Shown here: one piece after another, positions 45,901 through 64,000 of the stretch
Layout: each line of letters starts with the position of its first letter
Numbering within the stretch: the first letter of the stretch is position 1
Assembly: GCA_000328365.1 (NCBI GenBank)
Contig: KB307469.1
Span: forward strand, 27,217 to 91,216
DNA length: 64,000 bases
Origin: Capitella teleta
Taxonomy: Eukaryota > Annelida > Polychaeta > Capitellidae
Reading direction: 5' to 3'
The notes under the pieces: generated by a model
Seen by the model: the letters and a program-made list of their open reading frames with translations, nothing else
Told to the model about the DNA's origin: nothing
The model's database searches: none
Program-made: the position numbers and the translations under genes

Positions 45901-48900
45901 CGAGAAACATCAACTATATCGAAAAAAAAATCTGTTATAATGAGTTTAATACTTTATCACTATTTGAGTTTAATACTTGATAAGTAGTTTTTCTTTTCAT
46001 TTAATATTTACGAGAAACGTAGAAGAACTTGAAACTTGATAATGGCATTCTTTAAAAGTAAACAGTCATACCAAATAACAAAATTTTATTACAACACAAT
46101 AAATATAGTACTATCGTCGATATTGTTATAGCACAACAGATAATTTTATGTCAGTGGACATGAAAGCCATCACCGACATTGGTATAAATTCCCTCTCTTC
46201 AAATGACGTGGGGTGCAGCTAACCCCGAGGCTGCCGAGAAGACCCGGTGTCAGCTTGAGTCCACGTTTTGAGTGTTGTCTGGGGTCTGTCGATGATTATC
46301 TTTCAGTCTTTGCCTCGATCCATGCAATCGGGAAACAAAGAATCATCACATATAGTCATTGTGGTGAGGCTGTCGCATGAAATACGTCTCGAGAGAAATG
46401 AAGCAGCCTCTGATATGTTAGGTCGAGTACGTTTCTTGTATATAATTTTAGTATTAACTTTTTGTCGTTAAGTTGTATGCAAATAAATCTCTCATGTCTG
46501 AGCAGCTAAAACAGGAACATAACTCATAGGCAGGCATGCCGATCCTGCAAACGATAATTCGATCAGCATGTCTACGTATATTATATTATATTATATTATA
46601 TTGTTCTTAATTATTATATCTTCCTATGAGTGTCGGCAAATGTGCTCCCCCTACACCATACGATGCTCCATATCTCATCTCCATCGTCACTCCGATACAG
46701 TTGCCTACGGATATTCATAGCCGAGCTCAGTGACCGACTGTAGCAAAAGTCATATTCAATCAACAGGACTTTTATCAGCAAATATCCACAAAAAGAAAGG
46801 ATAACGGAGTCAATCAACACCAAAAGAAGCATACGTTGTAGCACACATGACACCCGAGGCCCAATCTCTCCAATTGCAATTAGATCAAGGTGAGCCAAGA
46901 TAGGCATTTTTTTTTCAGAGACGTCACTCAGTTGGCATGGAGATCACATTGTCATCCATTCATGTCAGAATTGTACAAGGAAATGATGGTCCGGTTTGCC
47001 CTGCAAGCGATCATCTCCCGTCGGTCACTGTTCGCAGTTCTTTTGAGACAATTGATTCAGACTGATGAGTGATATCTGTTGATTTGTTAAATTACCAAAT
47101 GGTTGCACGACTTGCTAAGTGCTATAAATCGGTTTATGTATGATGTGTGGGAAACTGGATATCACGATATGATTGGGCTGCTATGTGGTATGGTGTCCAG
47201 GATATTATGTGAGTTCTTTGGGTCATTTCAATAAAACTGGAATGAACTTATACTCATTCAAAAAACTTTACTCCATGTTAAATTAAATGTTTATACTCGG
47301 TTCATGGAGGTATATTTAGAGAGGTGACGGACCCACAATTAATGCATCAGTCAGCTCATTATATCTAAAACACGATATCCAAGACCTGTCCAATTATAGT
47401 GAGCGTGATTTTCTCCGCTGTTGTCCTCGGACATTATGACGTCATTTGGAGCCCCAATTAAAGGACTGACATAACATTGGGTTACACTATTTTGCATCTA
47501 CAAGGAAACTGATGATCAGCCGGCGTCCAACAATTTGAGCCTACCCCATCTCGGACCTTGTCCACGTCGCCCTTCTTTGCTGTGGAACCATTCTTCGGGC
47601 ATTCTCCAGATAAGACGGATCTTGCCGCTGAACTTCCTTTATTTTATTTCTTTTCTTTTTTCAACCTCAGAGCGAGACAAAAATTTCACAGGGTGAGACA
47701 AAGACAGAATAGCTCACACTTCTAGAAATGCAAAATACGTTTTCACAAAATAATTAGCATTTATGATTAAAGTTGCCTTTCTTCAAAGATATTTGACTTA
47801 TACCAAGTGATTTTATTGCAAAGATTAATAATTCCCAAAATGCAACAATGTTATACATGACGTCATCCCACAGCTGCATTGGTCGTTCAACGCAGATCAG
47901 CCAAAGCCACGAAAAGAGGCATCATTAAACGATGGGCGCTATTGCCGAATTGGCGATTTCAAATCAGTGTCTTTTTTGTGTGTTTTTTTGTTGTTGTTAT
48001 CTCTCGTATACATCTGATGTCCAGTAAACATACAAGAATATTATTCAAAGAACAAACAGCCCAGGAATCAGAATCGTTCTTTATAAAAAAGACTGAGAGT
48101 GGACGACAATAGAAGATTGCCAGGCAAACCAGACGACAATTTCCTTTCACAATCATGTCATTGTGGAGGAAAGGTTTCCATGGAAACTAAATGACGTCAC
48201 TCAAAAAGAAGTGCTGATCTCAACACACCTTGTAATTGGAGATATTTACCCTCTAGAGTGGCACGGATGCTCTTTATGCCCTCGCTCAGTCGAATTGCAT
48301 ATGACATTGACATCTATCTGAGGACTAATTCCGCAAACTTTGCTTTCTTTTGGGAGAAAGGTTTATAAACCATTATGGCGGATTTGTTCCTTAAAAAAAA
48401 GAAAAAAAAAAAAAAAAAAAAAAAACTACTTTATATTGATTATCGTGATCAAATTCGAGGTCATCAAAACTTGTAACTTTTGAGAGTTATACTCAGGTTG
48501 TCGATCTCATTTGGAGACGAAATCACTGACGATTTGAAGGATTAAAATATTATTGCACAAATTGATTATTTGCACTCTTGTAACTTGCATTCAAAGCTAT
48601 TTTCCTGTGCGTACATTCTTTAATTTTTGTAGTAAACTAACTATGATCATAGTCTTTTATGATCATAAGTATAATTTAATTGCCAGCGTAAATATTTTAT
48701 GCCCGTTCAGAAGTTTATGATGGTGTTAGCCTAAAGCTTATCGCGCACATCTTTATGCCTATTTAATCTCGAGGCAGTACAGAATTAATAATTAGAAACA
48801 TAATTAAATTTGGAACATCAGTTAATCATAAACTATAGATTTATTGTTTTTTCTTGACGTGGAGAATCTAAGACATGTTGATGTCATAATTATTTCTATG

Positions 48901-50438
48901 AGGGCCTAGCACTTTGGTATGCCTGCATAAATTAAAATAATGCTTGCTTGAAAACTTGTAGTGAACCCCATAAAACGAAATAAAATCTTCTAGGCTGAAT
49001 TCCTAAAGGGATGGTTGTGATCCTCAGATCGACATTTGCATATACAACTGCATGTGTCATTCATCGTTCTGGACTCTTGGGCCTCCTTGGGTGGCATCTA
49101 AGGTTCCGTTCATGTCAAATGAAAGAGAAATTGGCAGACTATTCAGAGAGGTTACAACAACCATTATAGACAGTGAATCGAATGGGCCGAATATCTGCTG
49201 CAACACCCAGGTTTACATCACCAAATTATGAAATACGATGACAAGATCATCGAGACACTAGCAGGAAGGGAATCCAATTAAGGTGACCAACAATTTGGTT
49301 CATGGCATACATGTATAGGATTAATTGACGTCCATGATATATAGACGAAGGTGTCCAATTTTCATTGTCAATATGTGACGAATAATAGCAGAAAGGGCTT
49401 GAAAATATGAGTGAAATGAGAAAGTTCTATACTCTCCCACGTTACACTTAAGAAATCTGCTAATTGTGTTCGTAGGTTTCGCCGGCCTGGCCCACGCGAA
49501 TGCTGTGTCGCGGATATCGAGTTAGAGTCGAAAGACGTTGTACGTTGGTGGAAGTTGTAATATGTACCAAGATGGTGTGAGCAGTAGATTTTAAGTATGA
49601 CTTCTTCGCAATTGACTGCACGAGTTGCTCTGCTATAACCTTGCTCCTATGCGCCTCACGCATCCGTATATTCAAGATGGGTAAGCGAAATAACTAATTA
49701 CATCAGTGAAATGTTCGTAAAGCGTGTTGAAGGAAGGAGGAAGGAGCGGGAGGAAGTAGACGAGACAAGAGATTCCCTCACGCCCAGACGACCCACAAAA
49801 TTACACAGTTGACCGATTCAGCTGAGCGGACCTTGACCCCTCTGCACGGGAGTAAGTTTTTGAGGGAGTAAATTGGTTTCCTTGGACACAAGGTTGGTGA
49901 CTTCACATTCCTTATGACCATGCGGCGCTAATTAAACTTTCTCACCGCGAGCACATTTTGATTGCTAAATACTTTCGATACCAGTATGTGTCGATGCCTT
50001 GATGATCAGTATCTCGAGGTGAACCACAGTAGTCTACCACTATCAGTTAACAACCAGCACAATAACCACAGTTTATGCAGTTTCTCTTTGACCTTTCCTC
50101 AACGCCTAAAACAAATGCAAACGGAGGACGCCTGGAAATCCACGTGACGAATGGTGTTAAGAGTGAGCCCACGTGACCGAGACAAGCTCAGAACCAATAA
50201 GGATTAGGGCGGGAGCAGTGGGCAGCATTTGTCAACGGACGAAACGCTCTCGCAACACTGAGACGACGCTGAGAAGGGAGCATCCATTATGTGAAAACTA
50301 CACGCCCCACCTGCACCTCGCGACTTCCGTTTCCACACTGCATCTACGTTACGCATTCCATGAACGTTATGATTTGTGACGAGGTAATCTCTGGTCTACA
50401 TCTCATGTATTAATAACCGAATCCCATAACAAAAACAC
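42961..50438. other. Region between the convergent receptor genes, no gene recognised
   Basis: About 7.5 kb of AT-rich DNA with T-runs at 45521-45546 and A-runs at 48394-48424, (TATTA)n at 46578-46602 and GC-richer patches at 44700-45000, 46610-46900 and 49700-49900. Short frames on both strands have no recognisable domain. A small hairpin (TTAATGGCAA arms, 44676-44702) is present. Confidence 0.4.
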
Positions 50439-50536
50439 GGTTTAGTAAAACCGCACACTCACTCACTTCAAAGGAAAAAAAGGGGTGCGAAAGCGTCTGA
50501 AGTGAGTGTGTCGTTCATCAGCGGTTTTACTAAACC
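50439..50536. repeat. 98-nt inverted-repeat unit (MITE-like hairpin)
   Basis: The outer arms GGTTTAGTAAAACCGC (50439-50454) and GCGGTTTTACTAAACC (50521-50536) are exact complements. Inner arms (50455-50470 and 50498-50511) also pair with one offset, leaving a 27-nt A/G-rich loop and an asymmetric bulge. It may be a tiny foldback transposon. No target duplication is obvious. Confidence 0.8.
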
Positions 50537-51792
50537 TCTTTTTTTTTTCTTCAAAAATCTTCGGCTTTATGCAATCTCTCACTCGTGCCTGAGACCGAAG
50601 TTCAGCCGTCTATTTGCACATGTGCAGTATTTATCCAAATGCAATTTGGATGGACTCATTGCACATGAGGTCTGAGGAATAAATGTGAGTTGTGTGTCAT
50701 CGCGAAAAGTTAATAGAAATATACAATTCAATGAATGCACACATGTTTCACATTGGCCAATACTGAATAGGTTGCTCATCTTTTGCAATAAAGCTTTGCA
50801 ACAAATTAATTAACGCTCTCTTGGGCATGCAAGTGTTGATTTCATATCATTGAATCGTTGAATTGAAAACAATCAATTTAAATAAATTAATAATAATAAC
50901 TTTATTTCTACAACGCAAAAATCACATAAAATAATGTTTCCGATGTACATAATACATTATATACATCATTGTGTAACACCCAGTTGGTAGTGTGGCTGTC
51001 GTCTGCTCGTTAGACAATGCTATGTACATGTAAAGCAAAATAAAACAATTATAAATATTAAACATAAAATGCTTAAAAATTTGGTAAATTATAGTACGCT
51101 CGATATTTTGTTCTTCTTGTGTCCTTGACTATAAAAAGTAAACCGATATTATTTGCATATTCATTAAATATTTACTGGTTCACAATTTGAATGTTTTAAT
51201 TTGAAGACGCAGATTTGGCGAGAAAGCCATTTTACGTTGATGCTTGTCTTGATGCTTGTGTACAGCATTTGCTGCTCTGCGGCGGCGTCGCCCAGAAAGG
51301 AATTTCTTGGATGTTTGCCGTAAAAGACCCAGGAAAAGTCTTAGAATATTTATTAAAAGGTTACTGCAAATATAAATGATAATCGGGTTGGGGTACATAG
51401 CACGGTTTTAGAGAAAAGAGCATTTTTTGTAACCCTTTGCCCAACATTAAAAAATCCCAATATACTACAACATGTATGGCAAATATGTTGTTATAGAATC
51501 ATTGCTACTTTAGTTTGATCACCACCAAAAGACTGTTTGCATTAAAAAAAAAAAATAATAATAATAAAGAGGTGCCCGCCATTGAAACTGGTTAGGTGCA
51601 TTTCAAAGTCAATGGAATATCGCTTACCAACCAGATCCCTCTCATTTGTTTGTTTTTTTATGATTATGAAATGCTTATGAGCTCATGTAATCGGCTATAC
51701 TCGTGATTGATTGGGGTGGGCGAGGCATACCTATTAGCTCAATTAGCGCAGATTAGTAATGTTCGACCGCTTGCCACTCTTTTATGGTTAAG
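50537..51792. other. AT-rich intergenic segment with a possible retroelement tail
   Basis: AATAATAATAACTTTATTT at about 50890-50910 resembles the tails of many invertebrate LINE- or SINE-type elements read in reverse, but no body was recognised. A minus-strand frame at 51180-51398 starts with an NPxxY-like motif and a basic stretch; it has an in-frame stop just upstream and no acceptor, so it is not called as a gene. Confidence 0.3.
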
Positions 51793-52450
51793 CAAAACGG
51801 GCCAAAAGTCTTCTCAATTTTAAAAGCAAAACTTTTAAATTTATTCAAATTGACCTATTATTCACAAAAATAACTACCTGGCTAAGTTATTCTGTGCCCA
51901 TTTATAAAATAAAATTAGAAGTCAATTGAATGAGCGAGGATCATTTTAATGCCAGTGGTGTGTGATCACGAATAGACCTAACTATTCCAGATGAGCCCCT
52001 GAACGAACAGGAATGTCATGTGTGGCAAGGGGCTTCAGGACAAACCCTCGGCTTTGCTTTGATGTTACGAAATGCATATAATATGTGCTACAATCAAAAC
52101 CATTACAACACTCTCAACAACTGAATAGTGCGAGGGGAATGCCTTATATGCAAGGAAGCTCATCCATCATCCAGGGTCCAGTTTGCCACCGAAATTGAAA
52201 ATATCGCGAATGCTGTGTGCACTCTTTCAGTTGAGATAAATCGGTATCATTATCGATAAAATTCGAATTGATATGATAGGAACAGCAGCATGTAAAGTTA
52301 GACTAACTATATCAATCATTTATTCTTCATATCCTTGTGTAATTTTTAGACTGCGACATGTTTAATAACACTTTCTTGGATAAGCACAGTGCTATTGAAA
52401 AGCATTAAAATGGTTAACATGGATAGATAGACTACTTTCGGCCCACTCTA
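51793..52450 (+). mobile_element. Inverted-repeat DNA transposon (MITE-like), copy 2
   Basis: Shares with the copies at 25438 and 57985 the terminal GGGCCAAAAGTnnTCT sequence, the AACTTTTAAATTTATTCAAA region, a GAGCCCCTGAACGA-like block, a GTTTGCCACCGAAATTGAAA block and the right end AACATGGATAGATAGACTAC...GGCCCACTCTA. Its left terminus is decayed. It lies about 480 bp beyond the 3' end of receptor B, in the same orientation as copy 3. Confidence 0.75.
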
Positions 52451-52932
52451 TATAAACTGCCACTGAAGTCCTTTTCAGCAACCATCGCTCAGTATAATCT
52501 CTTCTGACGGGCCTAGAGATTGCACTATAATATACACAGCATTTATTTGCCATATTTCGATTTCCTTTGCCTTTAGAGCATCATTTGATTCCAGGGAATA
52601 AATTTGATCAGTCAGCGCTCATTTCACCTCAGAGTTTGCTTACAATACCAACGACACAACCACCCTGTATGCGACTCACTTAAGTGCACTGTGAAGTACT
52701 TCGCCATTCCACTCTTCCTTCCTTCCTTCCCTCACCTGCCTTTATCCCCACCTGATTGATCTTCCGCAGCCAATTAGTGTCCCTTGTGTTTCAACACATT
52801 TGTCTGTCTTTGTGATTGATCAGCAGATTATTAAACAAACACAAAGAATCGCATTCTTCTCGCCGCCGGTTTGATGGGAAAGCAAATGAGATATTTGCAT
52901 AAAAAACAACCCCGAAATAGCTATAAAATGAT

Positions 52933-52938
52933 TTTATT
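52933..52938 (-). terminator. Poly(A) signal of receptor B (AATAAA on minus strand)
   Basis: TTTATT on the plus strand is AATAAA in the gene's sense, about 94 nt after the stop codon. Confidence 0.6.
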
Positions 52939-53031
52939 TTCCGGTACACAATATCAACAACAAAAGCATTTTTGAAGGTGTTGGCTAATCGTGCAATCCT
53001 TGGTCTTCGCTGATTGGTTAATCAGAACTAA

Positions 53032-60267
<7,236 letters not shown>

Positions 60268-60289
60268 GACGCGCTGCTGTGGCTCCACT

Positions 60290-63200
60290 GGCTGCGTCGG
60301 GCGCTAATGACCAATCGGCCGGCGCGGCCGCAATAAGAGGCCAGCCGCGGCGCTCGAACGGGATGCAGCTGCGGAATACCTGCACATCCCTCGATGCTTC
60401 CACGGATCCATCTCTCGAGGAATCCGCTGAGATCTTGCTTCACTCTGATGAATCACCCAACAAAAGAAATTAACCACTTCGAACCTCATCAACGCTGCTG
60501 CTCTGGGCTGCATGCCAAATGCTACGCTGAAAACGCTTTCATCTATCTGTGCTTTCTCTCGTTTACCTTCTCGAGGTCCCTCTGCATCCATTCCTCCCTG
60601 CTTACATAACGATCATTTCCATTCATAACCGTTAACATCAACACCATCATCGGTCGCATAGCAGAGGCGGTCATTAATTCCAAGTAAACCACAGACCCAT
60701 TAATGCACGATATTACACCGGCGGCCTTAATAGGCAGCTGCTTAACAACCCAGCCCTCGCTCTCTTTAATAGAATCCCCGACCCCCTCGCCTCGTCACCC
60801 TCCATCAGCCACCGATTTCCTGCGCCCGGGTTTCTGCTGCATTGCCTTCAATGTCCCGACCCCTGCAGAACCAATTACAGCATTAGTAAATAGAACGCAG
60901 TCGTCTTCGTTGCTTGCGGACCATGCAAGAAAATGTCCATCCGCTCTCTAACGAGCGAAATATAGAGCAAGGACATTATAACCTACAGGCGAGCATTATG
61001 GGCAGCAATTCATCTGATGCCAAGATATCTGATAGAAACGGACAACAACGCATCTCTCTAGTTCAAGTGCAAGAGCGGTGCGGTTGAGAGGTGATGGTGT
61101 ACAACAGATGGCGCACATAGTTATCAGGGTAGATGAGATCGTGGAACAAGGAGAGGTGAGTGCGATGTCCTTGTGGCATCACAAGATTGCCGATGATGTA
61201 CAGCTGGTAGGCACACTGTGTTTGATGATTATCCATTAAGCCAACTGAGGCAAAGACAAATATACCGATGGTATGAATATGAACATGCGCTCGCTCTCCT
61301 GCCTCGGTAGAAGACATCAACAGAGCGTCACAGGTTCGTGAGGAGATCAGAAGAACCCTGGGTATATACATCTCTTTAACCAACGGTTTTACGTGATCAT
61401 TGGTTGAAGAATTTTCGTTTTTTTTGTTTTTTTTTGGGGTTTTTTTTTTTTTTCATCACCTAATCTCGTTCACATCAACAGGCTGGCTGACCACTATATC
61501 GATTTTTTTTTCTATGGTAATTAATCACTGTCACTGTTCCATGTGGCACCTACTGAGGGGACACTATTTCGAGTACTGTAAGATTGATTGAATGATTGAT
61601 TGGGGCTGTTTCCTGGGGCGCATGATTCAATGTTCAACTTTTGTCTTCGTCTACTTTCTGTTTGGTTTGTGGCACAAAAGATTTCATTGATTCACTGAAA
61701 CCCCACGTGTCGACGCAGATCTTCATTCAATATTCCCTTCGAATGAACCAACCTAAGGTCGATTTTGTTGTTTCAAGAGACTTGAATAAATGTCTCTCAG
61801 ATTCTCGATGCTTCTTACCTGCTTATTGCGTGGCTTGTTTTTTTTTTGTTTTTTTGTTTTTCTTATCTAATTTAATTATTATGTTGTTTGGCTCTGTTTC
61901 TCTGACTCAACGGTGACGCCCAATGACATAACACGATCGGACGCGGTAACTCAGTTAGCGGAATTAACAACCAAAAAGGGAAGAAGTGAACCTCGTCCCA
62001 CGTTTCTGCTTTGACAACCACATACTGTATGACGCACTGTGACTAATTGTTGGTCTCTACATGTATATAGTTTATCTTGCTCATCCCGGGAATAATATAC
62101 AAAGGACCTTTGAAACGATGAAATATATCAATCATCATTCATTAGAATGGAATTGCTGACGTTTGTGGATATTACTATTTAATCATTTACAAATCACAGT
62201 ATACACGGAAATATTTCATGCTAAAATCCCAACATAATGGCGCATTTCTTGTACTGTGTAAATTGTCAGCCGAGGAACCATCATCGGTTGACCTGAGCGA
62301 GAGGCATGCATGTCGCTTCCACCTCAGCCTTGGACCATTTGCGTGTCTGATCGGCATCCATATTCATATCAATGATGTTCGCCTAATGTGGATATCAGTG
62401 CTTCCGTCATTATCCGGTAGGGCGCACTTGGCCTGAAACGCAATAAAATGGCGATTGATACGGAAAATGAGCCAGCTGCTTCCACGTAATTGCATTTGCT
62501 TCTTCATCTTCATGCCGCTTTGAGGAAGTGGTCACTGCTTCCGTTCGACATTTCATTGCGCTGTGTATACTCTGCAAAAGATGACAGGCGGATAAGCGTG
62601 ACGTCACTTGGTTTCCGGTTTGATAGATGTCCATGATTAAAGTGCCGTCCAATGCACGCAAACCAAACATACAGTGCCAATGATCGGCGCATTTGTATTG
62701 CGTGCGGCTAAATTAGCGGAAGAATGGCGCAAACTTTGTTTTCTCCGCTGTGGACATCGGTACAGGAAAACGAGAGAAATGGAAAACGGATGAGGATCTG
62801 AGAAGGTTTCCGTTTTACTTATTAGTTTTCCTAGGATAAGGATTCAGGATAAGTTCATTCGCATATATTGACTGTAGTCAGCATTGCATGTTCCTTCTCA
62901 GCGATAATGTCTTCTCGATCATTTCAACGATTTCATAATGTGATCTCCTCTGCATGATGAGATAGGTTTTAAGTTTGGCAATGTGATTCATACGTGAATT
63001 ATTGCTATCTACGAAAGAAGACAAGTATAACTACATATTACGTAACCCATAATATGGACACACATTTCCACCCTTGTTCGAAAATAATTGTTAGAAATTT
63101 GCGACTACTGATTTTGCTCCTTTTTTTCACAAATGTGCCTGCTCTATACTCACATGTAGTTCGCTATGAAATGCAGCAAATTAAATAAAATTTCCCTTTC

Positions 63201-63690
63201 ATCCTGGATTAGAAAATGTAACGAAATCGCGGCACGGGACTATCACTAAATTAGTCCATAAAATTATACTGCGTAATAAAAGACTCATTCTTTGATCGAT
63301 CTATATTCCATACCTATGAATTATCTAAGCAAACCAAGGTGTGATAAATGCAATAGATAGACTGAAGGGCGCAGTATGTGCTCCCGGTGAGTTATATGAC
63401 AGTTCACTAGAACGTATTGGTCATAAATGTGTAGCACAGGAATTGCATAGGTATGGAAGTGAACAAAATTATTGTCTCTTTGTTCACTGATTGGAAATAC
63501 TTGCATGGTCAAATTTGCAATTTACACCGGTGTAATTATAGGCCGTTTATAGGTGTACTGACAGCACCAGTCTGCATCATATTATATCATGCATGAAGCT
63601 GCCTCCGAAATAGCAATGTGGGTATCTTGTTTAATTAAGGGGTCGAACCACCTACAAAGTTGCTGTGACATACGAAGCAATGACTGCATT
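60290..63690. other. Upstream of receptor B, no gene recognised
   Basis: The first few hundred bases are GC-rich and should hold the 5' UTR and promoter of receptor B. A C-rich patch (60700-60950) and an open minus-strand frame at 61063-61383 show no domain. T-runs lie at 61423-61453 and 61841-61861. The remainder is AT-rich without recognised repeats. Confidence 0.4.
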
Positions 63691-63896
63691 CTACGACTCT
63701 TGGAGTAGTCTACTTGATGCCTTTTCAGTGAAGCCATATTTGATGTATGCCTCACTGCCGTCTCTTTTTGTGATAAGACCTTCAGCAGTTTCGTTCTCTG
63801 TAGCCCAGGGCACCTCCTCAGGCAGCCACGCTAGCATGCCACCGATCGATGTCTTTATTTTTTTTGAAATCCAGGCATCAAGAGTAGAGTAATTGG
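63691..63896 (-). CDS. Probable terminal exon of an unidentified gene (partial)
   Basis: On the minus strand an acceptor (tttattcttag) opens a 206-bp exon that enters in phase 1 and ends at a TAG at 63691. The predicted 67 residues look protein-like: NYSTLDAWISKKIK, then GGMLAWLPEEVPWATENE, AEGLITKRDGSEAYIKYG and ending RLLQES. A variant poly(A) signal (ATTAAA on the minus strand) lies about 60 nt further on, near 63633. The plus-strand frame over the same bases is less protein-like. I do not recognise the family, and the rest of the gene lies beyond the window. A fragment of a repeat-borne gene is an alternative. Confidence 0.4.
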
Positions 63897-64000
63897 CTAA
63901 GAATAAAGAATAGATATAGGTGTATTACTAATTATTAAATCATTACAATAGGTTTCCCTAACGTAAGTACATAGGTGGTTGAGCACGTCTTGCCTTCAGT

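Noticed and set aside
51180-51398. Minus-strand frame starting with an NPIIIY motif, like the end of a class A GPCR
   Set aside because: A stop lies just upstream in frame, no acceptor is present, and there is no preceding transmembrane exon nearby.
61063-61383. 106-residue minus-strand frame upstream of receptor B
   Set aside because: No domain, signal peptide or splice context; its length is possible by chance at this composition.

Overview
This window is nuclear DNA from an invertebrate animal, probably marine. All genes have GT-AG introns with in-phase junctions, many introns are only 48-70 bp, and the encoded domains are metazoan (WSC, PAN-like, M13 peptidase, LDLa and C-type lectin). 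Intergenic DNA is long, AT-rich, and full of microsatellites, tRNA-derived SINEs and a small inverted-repeat transposon family. I cannot name the phylum from the sequence alone. One assembly gap lies at 18610-19446.

Layout: (1) 320-1773 (+), an OVCA2-type serine hydrolase of the FSH1 family. (2) 4911-13768 (+), a nine-exon gene for a 545-residue secreted protein with a signal peptide, WSC domain, PAN-like domain and a C-terminal region resembling aerolysin/ETX-MTX2 beta-pore-forming folds. (3) 15426-15723 (-), a two-exon gene for a 79-residue secreted peptide with eight cysteines in a regular pattern. (4) 20394-23641 (-), a 15-exon, 789-residue type II membrane protein of the neprilysin (M13) family in which the zinc ligands and other catalytic residues are replaced, so a predicted pseudopeptidase. 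(5) 24-36 kb, no gene recognised; it holds a SINE fragment, one transposon copy, a long (TG)n tract and a perfect palindrome. (6) 37365-42841 (+) and 53032-60267 (-), two paralogous type II membrane receptors arranged tail to tail. Each has a tyrosine-containing cytoplasmic tail, one transmembrane helix, an LDLa-like module and a C-type lectin domain (CTLD) spread over four exons. (7) 60.3-64 kb, mostly unassigned, ending with a probable terminal exon (-) of a gene that runs off the window.

Most of these products are extracellular or membrane-anchored recognition-type proteins: two lectin receptors, a WSC/PAN/pore-former-like protein, a cysteine-rich peptide and a dead ectopeptidase. A role in innate immunity or surface recognition is plausible but inferred. 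The most striking signal is in the receptor pair. One 163-bp exon, which carries the lectin ligand-binding region, is identical between the paralogs except for two silent changes, while neighbouring exons are well diverged and the adjoining introns are unrelated. This points to exon-limited gene conversion or unusual constraint on that exon.
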